From assembly GCA_965153455.1 (NCBI GenBank), contig OZ234499.1, positions 13,822,271 through 13,886,270 on the forward strand: a stretch of DNA of 64,000 nucleotides. The letters run 5' to 3'. Shown one piece after another: positions 36,151-49,500 of the stretch (positions are counted from its first letter, which is position 1; each line of letters starts with the position of its first letter). The notes under the pieces are model-generated. The model was not told where the DNA came from. It saw nothing but the letters and a program-made list of their open reading frames with translations, and did not search any database. A program made the position numbers and the translations under genes. The DNA comes from Sphagnum compactum. Its lineage: Eukaryota; Bryophyta; Sphagnopsida; Sphagnales.

Positions 36151-38164
36151 AGTTTTTTAAAAAGTTTTTTAAAAAATTTAATGTGGGCAGTTTTGAAAAC
36201 TTCAAAATGCTCAGCCCCAAATAGGGAAAGTGCCTCCTCTCAGCAGTGCCTCCTTCCCCCCTTTGGGATTGTGCGCTTTTGGCTCGGACTTGGGTTCTCT
36301 CTCTTGTCCTCCCTTTCCCCCTTTGCTGGGTGCTTTGTTGTAATAAAGTTTACCAGGGTTTCATCATCATTTATTAGGTTCGGTAACGTGGCCTCCCAAT
36401 ACACTGGGAAATTCGTGCCAAGTTTTTATGAATTTTGGAACTTTCTCTCTTGCACTGGTATTTTGAGTTGTAATAATCTACTGCTTACTGTATTGCAGTG
36501 AACCTACTTAGAGGTTTATCAACTTGTGTTTGCTAGGTAAGGCCCTGATGTCAAGGCTAGTAATAATAGGTAGGTTCCAATGTTGGTTATTAGGTGAACT
36601 TAGGATGAAGGTACTTAGTTAGGTGTAACAACATATTTTCCATCTACTTATGTATCTAATAGAACCTATCTACCTATTGCCTACCTTCATATCTACCTAC
36701 CATGATTCAACTTTATAAGTAGTTATGTGTTAACATAATATGTCACTTGAAATTATAAGGGATGAATCAATAATAATGTTATAATTCATGAATTTCAAAA
36801 TGAAATACATATTTATATTTTTGGCTATGATATTATTTTGGCATGATGTGATATGGTAATTGGATGGTGAAGACCTTGGCTTGTCATCATAGAGGTGAGG
36901 AGTTCCCTCTAGTGAAACCTTGTTCATGCCTAATTAAGGGAAGTTGACATGCGTAAGGGAGGCATGTTTGTCTACATGCTTACAGGGCCTACATTTTACA
37001 TCTTTAAACAACCTTCATTGGTTAATTATAATTATTAGTAAATATTTTTAAATTATAATTATGATTTATGATATTTATGAATCAACATCAATTAACAATT
37101 GGGCACATGTCCACATTAATAGGAGCCACATGAAGTGCAACCAATCTTTGATTTTGAACATGTTTAATGTCAAAAATTAAACTAATGTTACAAGTCTTCA
37201 ATGTGTTTACATTATTACAAGGTTTTTAATATATTAAATTGAAACATGTGGTATGATTTGGATTGAATTTAACAAGGATAATACATTTTTAAAATTTCAT
37301 TAAACATTATAAATAATTTGTAAAAGTACTATAAAGACTTTTATTTTTGGGGAAATATTTTTAACATGACTGTTAATAGGTAGAAATCTATACACTAGTT
37401 AGTTCCATATGCCTCTTAATAATTAATCATTACTAGTGGTAGACTTACCGTCCCTTACCCAAGGGGTGAAGCTAGTGGGATTAAATAGCTTGTGTTAGTG
37501 AGTGGTTAGGGGTAACCCACCCAATAATTTAGGAGATTTTTAGGAAGGGATTAGAATAAGGGCCCTATTTTCTAAGGGTTTTCTGTGGGCCTTGTGTGGT
37601 ATGTGGGGAAGAAGGACTTGGGGGAGATTTGAGACTTTTGGATTGTGGGACATTGGGAATGTAAAACTCTCATGGAGAGGGATGTGTGGAATGGAGAAAA
37701 ATGTATGTACTAATGTTGGGCAGGTCTCTAATTTTTATGATAATTGTAAGGTCAAGGTATGAGACTGTTTTGAAAGACCTTACCCGATTTTTTTTTCAAA
37801 TTTTATTTTCATATTTCCAAGACCTGGGTAGGGTTTCAAAAATTTGCAAAAAATAATTTCACCTAAATTTCAAAGCGCTAGTTATCATATGTGTGATACT
37901 AGTTGGTTTTCAAAGCAGTTTTCAAATATGGTTACTACAAATTTTATTATCTCAAAAATTAATTTTTAATGTTCAAAAATAACAAAATTGCACAAAAAAA
38001 TGAAATTTGTAAAAAAAAAATTCAACATTTTATATGTCCACTATTTCATTTCGTTCAATTAAACTTTCAAATTCTTCTATCTCCTCTTCAAAACCTAAAT
38101 ATGTTTGTTCCATTCTTGTCTACCCTTTCCAATTTTTTTAAGCCAAGTTATACATTTTTACAAA

Positions 38165-39412
38165 TTTGACTAGACAGATTCAATTGAAACAAACTTGAGA
38201 TTCCTACAAACTTTTTTGTGAGTAATAACATATTGACATGCTTTAGAAAAAGCATGGCCAAAACAAGAATCCTAAAAACTTTCAACTAAACCAAGGACTT
38301 CACATTTTACAACAATTTTTAAAGCAATTGTCATGGTATTTAAATTTGAGCCTTCATCCTTAACATATGCAATGATTTTGTTTCTTAACTCATATTGATC
38401 AAGCAATTTTGTCAAATTGTTAACTAATATTTGCCCAGTAGTTTCTATTGCCTCAAACAAACCAATAGTTACTTGTTTGGGTTACCAATCAAATCCCAAA
38501 AAGTTTACAACAAAAACAATATATTTCATGCACACCTTTTGACATCCACAAATCAAAGCTTGTTGTGGTAGAAATACAATTTGTAAATTTTGGAAAAACA
38601 TATACTTGTTTCGTTTTCTCCACCAAGTTAGGTAATATTTCTTGACAAAATTATTTTTTAGAAGGGAACACAATTGTAGGAGACAAATGTAATATTAAAC
38701 ACTTAAACCATACACTTTCCACAAATTACAATGGTAAATTAGTTTTCACAATCAAAAGGCCAAGTCTTGCAAAAAGTCTTTTTGTTCACACATCATCATT
38801 TTTGAAAGGTTTTTTTACATTAAAAAAAACAGATATTGCACTTGTTGGAACATTTGACCTTTTCTTTGCAAGTCATTTTTCAACATTTCCTATTATATCA
38901 TTGTTAATGTTTTCTTCAAATTTCTTCACAATTATAGAATGATCTACATCTACATGTTTCTTATGAACATTTATACCATAAGTTTTATAATAAGTTATTA
39001 ATTTTTTTCTTTCTTAAATTCTTGGATTAGGAATATTTACAACAACATCATAACATAAAATACATATGATGATTTGATGGGATGCAGCTTCAATTTCTTT
39101 CCCATCATTCACACAATAAAATGCCCAACATAAAGAATTTATGTTATGCCTTTTCCAATTTTTTCTTTGAACATGTAATTTTTGCAAATTTTTCTTCATT
39201 ATTTATTCCCCATTTTCTTCAACTTTGCTATTTTCTATTTGCACATTTTCACTTTCTACTATTTCCACATGTTCTTCAATGTACATTTCATTTTCATTGG
39301 TTTGATTTTCTTCAATCAAAATTAAAATTTCATTTTGAATTGATTCCCCATTTTGTATTCGAATATTGTTTACCTTGAAGGAGAAATTCAAAATAAATAT
39401 GTTTTTTGCCAA
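38165..39412 (-). pseudogene. second decayed hAT transposase
   Basis: The minus strand reads an acidic linker (39412-39203), then a BED-type zinc-finger-like stretch ending CILCYDVVVNIPNPRI (39199-39014). Interrupted segments follow, including a SFDLWMSKG-like block (about 38560). After these come GLFEAIETTGQILVNNLTKL and KIIAYVKDEGSNLNTMTIAL (38460-38330), then CFGHAFSKACQYV and KVCRNLKFVSIES (38265-38175). The catalytic second half and the dimerisation domain are missing. Several stops and frame changes make it non-functional. It is homologous to, but distinct from, the plus-strand relic at 13.2-14.9 kb. Confidence 0.78.
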
Positions 39413-39769
39413 ATAAGATTCTGTGAACTATATGAAAACCAATTTAAACATTTACAAACAAATGAAAGAAAAATTAAAAAAAGATGCAATGTGCTAAAAA
39501 ATACACAATGCAATTGTGCAAATGAAATGCAATGTGTAAATAGATGCAATGCGTATAATTAAATGTATAATGTCTAAATAATCCATGCTTGTGCAACAAA
39601 TAAACACATTGTCAACCACCATTTCCCAAAAACATGGATAATGAAAAAAAACTCATCAAAAAACATTTTTTTTTTAAAAATCTCACCTTCCAAGTCTGGC
39701 CTAAAAAACTCAAATTTGGACAACTCTTCCACACTTGTAAAAAAGTAAAGAGGGGGGGGGAGTATAAAT

Positions 39770-40258
39770 TTGAAACAAGAGGAACAAGAACAGTAGGTCA
39801 AACAAGAGGAACGAGGAACAACAAAATCATGGGCGTAGCAAAAAGGTACCTAAGCAAGAGATTGAGTAAAAGGTGTGAAGCAATAGGTTGAACAAAAGGT
39901 TGAACAAAAGGAATGGAATAACAAGTCGAGTAAGAGGAGTGGAGCAACAGGTTGAACAACTAGAGGAGCTAGGCAGCAGGTTGAACAAGAGGAGCAGAGC
40001 AACAAATTAAGAAAAGGAGTGGAACAACACATTGAGTAAAAGGAGTTGAACACCGGGTCAAACATGAAGAGCGGAACAATAGGTCAAGTAAGAGGAGTAG
40101 ATCAACAAGTCGAACAAAAGAAGCATAACAACACGTTAAGCAAGAGGAGCAAAATACCAAGTCAAACAAGAAAAGTAGAACACCAAGTCAAACAAAAGGA
40201 GCAAAACAACCGGTCGAAAAGGAAAAGGAGAACATCATGTTGAACAAGAGGAACAAAT
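39770..40258. repeat. 26-bp minisatellite, about 15-18 copies
   Basis: Period of exactly 26 bp in the clearest part (unit starts at 40057, 40083, 40109 and so on). The unit begins GTCAAACAAGAGGAGTGGAA and ends in a CAACA-like block. Copies diverge by a few bases and by small indels toward the left edge. Because 26 is not a multiple of 3, the Leu/Ser-rich frames on the minus strand are by-products of the repeat. Confidence 0.85.
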
Positions 40259-43200
40259 AAACAACTTCAAGCAAGAAGACTACAGAGTAACATTAAAGTT
40301 AAATATTACCAAGCAAACTAACTAATCAAGCAGATTAAACTAAACAAGAAACAAAAAAAAGACAAGAAACTAAAGATAGCTCACGCATAGTGAGCAAATC
40401 GCTTTAAAACACTTGGTTTATAGCAAGCAACAAGTGGTGCCGCTTGCTTACTAAATCTCAAACCTAATTAAGCCTTAAGCTAACTATTAACTATTGACTA
40501 AACACTAACTAAATAAGTAAACTCTACTGACTACTAACACCATAATTAATTGTAAACCTTGAAATCTTAACTTTGATTATTTTTAATACCCTTTCAAGGT
40601 TTCAATAAAATTTAAATACACATTTGATTAGGGTTTCATAGGCCCGGTTCTCACATTATATAAGACCTTGTGGTTGAATTTCATAAAGGGCATCACTCCA
40701 TGTGATACTTTGAAGGATTCAAATTGAGAACCGGCTTGAAACCTTGTTTGGTTCTCACAATTTTTCTGATACCTGCCCAATATTAGTATGTATTTTGCAT
40801 GTGATTTTAATGGAAGATGATTGAAGGACTCGAACCTCTTGTGTTGTATTGCTATTATATTAAGGGTGGAAGGTAGAGTAGTTGATATTATACAAGTAGG
40901 ATGTTTCCTTGAAATAATATTTTTTTGCATTTTTTCTAGGATAGAGAGTAATGAGGCCTCCCACTTGGTACCCTCTTAAGCACTATGATATTAGCTACCA
41001 TAGGAAGGTAATAACCATTCCTTAATGGTGGAAAAGAAGGGGGAAATATTAACAAATAACTGCTTGCAAACTAAAAGGTGTAGCAACAAGTGGTAGGCAT
41101 GGGCTATGAGGGAAGGCAGTTAGTTGTAGGCGATAGAAAGCAGAGGAGGGATTTTTCAAGGTGTTACAAGTGGTAGGCAGAACCACAAAAGGACTTATAA
41201 GTGTGGGAGATGAAGGACAACAATAATAGAAGGTCTGCAGATCTCCTATACAACATCCAAGGGTGTTGAAGACACTGTAGAACTAGCGAGGGTAGCTACT
41301 TTCGAATGCTAACCATTTTTCATGTTTTCCCTCTCTACTTTCTCCCCTTTACCCCTTGGTTTAAACTACGTATAAGAGGATAGGTCCGGTCTTAGGCAAT
41401 AGACCCTTACCTACTTCATTCTTCTTTATATGATTTCTTATTCACTATTTGAATAGTTGTAGTAAAATAAGCTAAAGAGGGTAATTTTTTTTATGGAATA
41501 TTAAGGTGTTGACCTTGCCCCTTGGTTTTACCCCTTGGAGAATGGTAATGATTGAGGGTTACAATTTCACCCTTTAATAATGACATCTTTAACATATCAA
41601 TATAATGCAACATCTTTTTAGGTCCAAATTTTTTTTTAATGATTTTTTAAACTTACTTGAAATAAAATGTTCTCAACAAATTCCAAGAAAAACAATCCTT
41701 TAAACATTGCAAGGTTAGCTCATGTTAGTGTGGATGCACCCAATTGCTAGTTTTTAATCAAAACAAACACATTACATTCGTTGGTAATTGTTAGTTTTTA
41801 GTCAAAATAGACTAGCCATGTCAACTAACATTATCTATTTTTTACTCAAAATAGACATAACATGTGTCCACATAATTAGTAATTCAATCATGACCCATAT
41901 AATCAAGTTGTTAAAAAATGTTGTCTAAAACAATTGGTCTCTTTTTATTATATAATCATATTTTCTAGATAGTGTTTTTTGGCTAAAATCCAATTAAAAT
42001 AAGATAACATAAAATAATTTTTTTGTAATATTGTGCATAATCGACAAAATTGTTCATGGTGCAAAACTGGCATTTTGATAAAGCTATTGAAAAGTATGTA
42101 ATGTCTTCCATGCCTTATTCCTTATTTGATTATCAATGTCAAAGCATTATGTTGAAGGTGAAACCTTTTGCCTTGTCCTACACCCCTTACTTTGTGAATG
42201 TCTTCCACTAATGAACTTTAACCTACACTAAATGAATTTTGCATAATTTCACAACAATCTTTTTTTCATTCATGAAAATTTGTCAATTTTGTTAAATTAA
42301 AATTTAACATTTCAATAATGAAATGATGGTGGAGGTTTTTATAACTAGAAATGAGGGAAAAAATTATCAATTTTTTTAAATTTTGGTTTTCAATGCATAA
42401 CCAAAAATATAAAATGATGATTAAATATTTTAGTATTTCATATTTGGTGATAACTATATTTGGCTAAATCTTCCTAAGGATGATCACCACTTTGGCTACA
42501 AATTAACAAAATTTAAAGAAACATTATAAGTTCATAGTCAAGTTTCCTAAAAAGCAAAGGCAATAAAATATTATCACAAAAAGAAATGAGAAGAAATTGA
42601 ACTTAACTTAATTATACCAAAGACATTAAATACCCCTTAATGAACTTTTTTTGGGTGTCAATGTGGCACCCTATGTAGTTTTCCCACAAGGTTTAACTAA
42701 TGTCCTATAAAAAAAAAAATTCAATACATGATTTCATTATTACAAACTAATGTGGCTTGTGCCATTGACCCAAGTGTGAACCCATTACAAAATAGGGAAA
42801 CTCAACATGTGAACATGTTTTGCAATGTACATATTGATTTTTTGAACAACCAAATATGAAAGGAAATCATGCTCGAATTGAATGGTAAGCCTTCAAGTGT
42901 TACCACGTTCTCAACTGCTTTTTCCTTCCAAAACCTAGTTTTTTGGAATTTATTTGAATTTTCAGCGGCAAAAATCACTTTAAAATCAATATTTCCCACA
43001 TTTTGAATCCAAATCTTACCAAAAAAATTCCATTAAATCAGCATCTTTCCAACAACACCAAAGGCCCATTCCATTTCCTCCAAAAATTTCAACTACGAAT
43101 TAGTTTAATTTTTAGTGAAGAAATCAATCAATATTCAAGAACTTTTGCATCACAAGTCCAAATGTCATGGAACCAAGCCCATGCACCCCTCCTCATCAAG

Positions 43201-45752
43201 AGCTTTCCAAAGACACCAAGAATGCGATCTGAAGCATCCAAGTTCGATGGATTTCATAACTACAAAACAAAATAAAACAAACTACCTTCCTTCATAGATA
43301 AATGGTTGGAAGTAGGTTGTTGGTGGGTGTTAGGTCTTTTAAAGTCATGGGTTGAAGCTTGATGATGAATACTAATTTTTTGTGTCTTTCGTAGGGCAAA
43401 TGTTGATCATGAAAAACATGAATTATGTAGTGTGCATAACCACATAGGATGTCACATTTGCATTCAAATAAAGCACAACCATAATTTTTGTGTTTTTAAT
43501 TAAAATGTTGTGATTCAAATTAAAAGGTTGTGTCACAATGTATTTAATCACAACCTCTTAATTAAATCATTTCCACCAAATACTTTGCAAATGGCCTTTA
43601 TAGAAATTATGACAACCCCTTGTAGGAAAAATGTCATTTGATGAAAATGTTCACTCACAATCATGCATCAATACGCATGTTGCTTTGAAAATATTAATTG
43701 TCATGCATTATGAGAAAAAAAGGTGTTTTGTAACTAGGCTTGCAGCTCAATGTATTTTTACACTCATGAATGTTATCAAACAAGCTTCATGAGTTGCAAG
43801 AAATGCAACTCATTATTTATACAATCATACACTAATGCAATTCATTGCAACTCAGTTGCAATTCTGTTGCAACAACTCCTTTTCAACTACTATGCAACTC
43901 CCCTACAACTACAACCATATTGTCATGTTGACATCACTTTTCATCCATTCATCAAAACACATGACATTATGCAAAAATTTGGATGATTTCTTTTGAAATG
44001 TTAATGTCTACCATCCATTATGATTGTTCATTTTAGATGGTTTTAGATTATGACATGTGACACAATCAAAGTTGCCACATGGCGTAATAATGGAATTTTG
44101 GAAATAAAAAACCATATATGTATATACCTAGGTAGGTCAGTACATAGCCGTAGGTAGGTAAGTTGGTAGGTCCTACATACCAACCTACCTACTTATTTAT
44201 TTAAGTAAGCAATTGGATAAGAAGGTAAAAGGGTAGGTGAATTAAAAACTAACCACATAATGTTTTTTATTTTGTTTTGTGTTTTGCCTTTCAGGTTAAG
44301 CTTTTATGAGCTCATCCCAAAATGGCACCTCTATTTTAATATGAAAATACAAGAAAAGATATTTTTTATGAATAGATTGTGAAATGAAATCTTGAAGACA
44401 AAACATATGGGTTATATTTTTTAATTGCACTTCAATTGCAAATTGGGTTGCAACTACAAAAAATATTTTTTCACATGCTTTGTATTTGATTTTAATTTTG
44501 TAAATTATACAACTAAAGGGACAAGAATCTGATAATTATATACGTGAATTAATTATCAAACAAATAATTATTTGACACAATATATTTTATTATTTGTTTC
44601 AATTAATTTTAAAATGAAAATATTTCATTATTAAGATAATTAATCTATAATTAATTTTATAATTAATCATCTGACATAATTATTTAAAATTTAATTATCT
44701 AATAATTAATTAATTAGATTGATTAATTGAATTTATTAATCTAATTCAGATAATTAGTTACTTAGTTAATTCAAATAATTAATTACCAAAATAATTATTT
44801 TGATAATTCATGAATTGAATTAAAATAAATTTTAATAATTACCTGCATAGATTAACAAAATTGACTATGTAAATTATTTGAACCAATTAATCAATTTTAA
44901 GTAATTAGTCACTTAATGAATTTAGATAATTAATTATTTATTATCTGAATTAAATAAAAATAATTATTTAAATTAGATTAATGAATTCATATGAATTGTT
45001 TATTATTCAGTTTAATTAATTCATTCATAGTAAATATATTACATATTAATTAATAATTATTAAATTATTACCAAATAGTTCATTATGAAATATTAAATAA
45101 TAAAAATGAATTTGAATAAAAGACATTGAAGTATATAAAACATATCCATATGTATACTTTTATTGAATGTTTAATGAAATATATATATTGCTTTTAATTT
45201 TAATTCAAAAGTAGATTTTCATCTTCCATGAAATTTTATGGTTTGATATTTATGTATGTCAACATGATATTTTGAGTTGCAATGTAGTGAAATATCATTA
45301 ATACAACAATTGAACACCAATTGCAAAAAATAGGACTATAATATTTACATAATGGTAACCTAATGGCACAACTAGTCGTACCAATGGGAATCATTGTTGA
45401 AATTAATTGCAAGCAAGTTGAAAGTTTCGTATTTAATGGGTGGTGGGAATGCACACACGTGGCACGATCATATGTGTAAAGGCCATACACTAGTTGTAAC
45501 AATAGTTGCAAAATAGTTCTGGATTGGAAGTTACGTTTACATTAGTTATAATGTAGTTGTCACACACAACTAAAGTGCAACTTGCCAAAAAGTCAAACAT
45601 GGTTGATTCCAACCATATATACAACTAGTGGGTACCCGTGACCTTTGGACACTGTGAAGTCCCACGGTTTCTTTAAACCAAGAGAGACACACACAAAGGC
45701 GCAAAACAACTATTTTTATTTTTATTTTATTTATTTTTTGTGATGAAAATCT
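40259..45752. other. gene-free, strongly AT-rich region
   Basis: No coding remnant recognised. TTGCAACT-type motifs cluster at 43740-43920 and 45270-45570, and TAGGTAGG blocks lie at 44130-44200. From about 44530 to 45080 the sequence is almost pure A/T made of ATTAATTA/AATAATTA words. A 10-bp inverted repeat CCGGTTCTCA lies at 40644-40653 and 40725-40734. Confidence 0.5.
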
Positions 45753-46527
45753 GTTGAAAAGTCCCCCATGAAAACATACATGGTGAAGCGAACATTTTGG
45801 AAAATTTTCAAAAAAAAAAAAATCGCCACATTTCCAGGAGGGGAAAAAAAAAATTCCTGCATGGTCACGAGGTTCCGAAATGAGCCGCACCTGGCCTGAA
45901 ATGTTCCAGCGCCAGGTGTGGGTCATTTCGGGACCTCGTTTCTGTCATCTGGGGGGTTGTAGAATCGGCCTCACAGAGACTCTTAACGGGTCGAAATGGA
46001 CAGGTTCCGTTGAAAAGTCCCCCATGAAAACATACATGGTGAAGCGAGCATTTTGGAAAATTTTCAAAAAAATAAATAAATCGCCACATTTCCAGGAGGG
46101 GAAAAAAAAGAGTTTCCTGCATGGTCACGAGGTCCCGAAATGAGCCGCACCTGGCCTGAAATGTTCCACTGCCAGGTGCGGCTCATTTCGGGACCTCGTT
46201 TCTATCATCTGGGGGGTTGCAGAATCGGCCTCGCAGAGACTGTTAACGGGTCGGAATGGACAGGTTCCGTTGAAAAGTCCCCCATGAAAACATACATGGT
46301 GAAGCGAGCATTTTGGAAAATTTTCAAAAAAAAAACTAAATCGCCACATTTCCAGGAGGGGAAAAAAAAGAGTTTCCTGCATGGTCACGAGGTCCCGAAA
46401 TGAGCCGCACCTGGCCTGAAATGTTCCAGCGCCAGGTGCGGGTCATTTCGGGACCTCGTTTCTGTCATCTGGGGGGTTGCAGAATCGACCTCGCAGAGAC
46501 TGTTAACGGGTCGGAATGGACAGGTTC
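45753..46527. repeat. three tandem 256-260-bp units each containing a long hairpin
   Basis: Copies start at 45753, 46009 and 46269, each with GTTGAAAAGTCCCCCATG, and end with the GACAGGTTC block; they are about 95 percent alike by eye. Each unit has two A-tracts, then a GC-rich inverted repeat, then a GGGGGGTTG...AACGGGTCG segment. The array stands out from AT-rich flanks. Frames of 87 codons recur on both strands; the plus ones chain through ATGA stop/start overlaps. The coding reading is unconvincing because the hairpin dominates. Confidence 0.92.
46128..46198. repeat. perfect 28-bp-stem hairpin (middle copy)
   Basis: Arms 46128-46155 and 46171-46198 are exact reverse complements around a 15-base loop. 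The equivalent hairpins at 45868-45938 and 46388-46458 have a few and one mismatches respectively. Arms begin CGAGGTCCCGAAATGAG. Confidence 0.93.
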
Positions 46528-49500
46528 AGACAGACACACTGATAGACCAAATGAATTAATATATAGGATGTGTATATTCCATTGTATAGGTGTCTCTCTT
46601 GTAATTAACTTGCAATTACAATATAATTTTTTGATTTTTTGACATTGCCATTTTTTTATAATTCCTTGTATTTTCATGGGATAGTTGTAATGTAGTTGTA
46701 TATTAGTTGTTTTGGAGCTCTAGTTGCAAGCAATGTGGTTGTTGTGGACATAATCTTTCGTAGTGATGGAAAGTTTTTGTGCCCTCCAAGATTGCCATCA
46801 CTATATGGAGCTTTCTTGGCATAAAGATTCATGCACATAAAATAAGGTCACCACACATGGTTGAACTTTGGAAATAACGACAATTCTTTCAACTTGAAGA
46901 GAACCTTGAAAATGATGATGGGGAATAACTATTTTTCTAGGGAACTAAGGAACAACTTGTTCAAAATTTGAAAAATTAGATATGAAAACATTGTTAAACA
47001 TAATAACAACATTTCAAACTACCAACCCATTATCTATTTAATGTTTTGGAATCCATCCTCTCCAACCCCATTGGTATTATAAAAGGTTTGTTTTGTGAAT
47101 AACTTGGTCAAATTCACTAGGTGTTGTTAATTCCAACGTTTTTCTTGTATTCCATTTCATCCAAGAATTTGTGAATTCTTTCCTATTTGGCAAACCAATT
47201 AGATCCCCAACCTTGATTTTTTTTTTTCTAACTCCTTTCCCCCTTGTTCATACTCAATTGAAAAACGACAACACATTTAATAAGGTTCAACTAAAATTAA
47301 ACATGGAAGAAAAATACAATGGCTAAGTTATAATTTTACAAGCATCAATAATCAGACAACTTATTCTTATAGTGCACCACATTCCCATAACCTCCCTCCT
47401 TTTATGTTTATTTATTTTTCCAAATCCAACTAATACATACTTTGCAATTTGAAATATATTGTAAAAAATGCCCCAAAATGGCCAAATCATAATCTAATCT
47501 TCAAAACAAAAGGGATTGAATCCATAATACAAAATTTGGTTAACTAATTCATCCTAACTGTAATTCTAGCTAGCCTAGGAATTAGGTTAATAAATTAATC
47601 CTATTTAAAATTTTAAATAACCTAGGATATTGGCCATTTGATACCCATTCACAACAAGCATAAGAATAGTAGGGTGGGGTGCATGAAAAACCTACCAAAA
47701 GTGAATCAAGAACATGAATGAATGTTTTTAGACTATTTTGTTCCATTCGTAATGTATGGTGATGAATTATTCAATCATTAAATATAGGGTGAATTGCAAT
47801 CTTTTCATGAAAATCTTTTAAGTTATTTATGAATACAATTTCATGTTTTTTACAAAGACTAGATTGTAGAAGAAAACTTGGCTATAATTTTCAATCCAAT
47901 AGTGCATAGATGAACATCACATGCTTACATACAAGATAGGGGTTAATGCAATAGATGAATATTTTTGGCTTGCAAATAATACAACAATGGAATGCATGAA
48001 ATGATTTCTAAATGTTGTTGCAATTTCTTAGTTAAAGTATTTTAAATTTCATGATTTTAACTTTAGATTTGAAACCAAGGTTGGGACAAGACAAAAAGGG
48101 AAATAAATTGATAATAAGTTAGGGTAATAAAAGAAGCACCCAAGCACATTCCCCTTGTTAGAAAGAAATGTGTGTGTATAATGAGTCCTAAATGAATGGT
48201 CAATAGTCAAATTAACTATTCGAATTCTGAAAAATTAAAATGTTTAATAGAAGCATCAAAACACATTCTAATTTGAGCCTGTGATACATCTTGGAAATGT
48301 TTTTCAAAGGTTATAACATTTCTTTTGAAATCTTTTGAATTGGAGTTCATTGAGGGACTTATGTTCACAAAGTAGTGAGACTCATAACTTGGCAATTTTG
48401 GGACTCCCATTTGCTTGAGTTTTGGGAATTTATGCCACTTTGATGTTAGTCGTCATTGCCATCTACAAAATATAATATCAGGAAGAAAGTGGTGTTTCCT
48501 CCCCAAGTCCAAGTTGTTGCAGATTTAGTGAATGTGAATTGCTTGTGATTTGTCCATGCACCATTTGGCTCCAAACTATGTTAAAAACCCTTTTTATTGG
48601 TTTGTGTAATTTGACATTTTCATCAATTTGAATGGTGAAGGGGGGGATTAGGGGCTTGGGATCATTGTCATTGATTGAAAAGCAAGGTCATTGTCATGTG
48701 AATATGAGTTCCAAGGAGTTGGAAATCCACCATTGCTACTATGAAGTCTTTTTAAAGAACTTAGAGCTTCGAGTTTTTGCATTACTTTCCTCTTATGAAA
48801 TACTTGTGCACACATCCCATAGCAACACACTTCTTCCCAAACATCACCAAACCTTTTGTCATGCATCAAATTCTAGGGCCCAACTACAAATTTCATAGGT
48901 GCTTGTGAAATTTTATAGTTTTTTGTCGTTGGCGGGGCCATGTTTTGACATTAGTTCTAGTATTTGAAGTTTCTACCCATTACCAAGGATCCTCACACTC
49001 ACATTCCAAAAATTGGAAGGTTTCATTCAATTTTGAAAAATCACATTTTGGTGTGAATTTTGTTTTATGAGTATTGTTGGTCATTGCAAGTGCCATTTTA
49101 GGATGCATGCATTATTGTAATGTCAAAAAACTTTGTTTGGCCAATCTTGGCCTACATTTATTTGGTTGCATATGAATTCAAATCCTATATTTGTTATATC
49201 ATCACCCCTTGTTTAATTTTGGATGAAATTTTTACCAATTGTAATCACTTTTGTGAATGAATAGGTTGGACCAAATTTCTAACTAAGCCTTTGTACAAAT
49301 AAATATAAAGTTTGGTTTTGAAAAATGCTTAGACTTTTAGGGGTTGAAGGTGCGTAAAAATTTACATATATTCTAAGCCTTTACTTGTTAAAATAAATAA
49401 ATACAAATAAATAAAAATATGAAAAAGCTACAAAATTTTCAAAAGCTATATTTTTTTCAAGTGTAAAATTTATTTTCTAATAGGTACATGTTTTCACTTG

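Larger units (their letters stand above)
34506..38160. other. gene-free AT-rich region with short repeats
   Basis: Contains a fragment at 34891-34925 (GTTGTGCATGTAAGT and ATAGCCGTAT) that matches the left end of the element at 10122. Also holds a GAT microsatellite, a 9-bp inverted repeat at 36070-36150 and TACCTACC blocks near 35565 and 36660-36700. A 148-codon plus frame at 36055-36501 has biased composition and no motif. Confidence 0.45.

Noticed and set aside
36055-36501. 148-codon plus-strand frame
   Set aside because: Compositionally biased, overlaps an inverted-repeat segment, and no motif was recognised.
39850-40169. Leu/Cys/Ser-rich minus-strand frames resembling membrane segments
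   Set aside because: By-product of the 26-bp minisatellite, whose period is not a multiple of three.
44530-45080. Extremely AT-rich block as a possible replication origin or matrix-attachment region
   Set aside because: Base composition alone is not evidence, and no defined motif was found.
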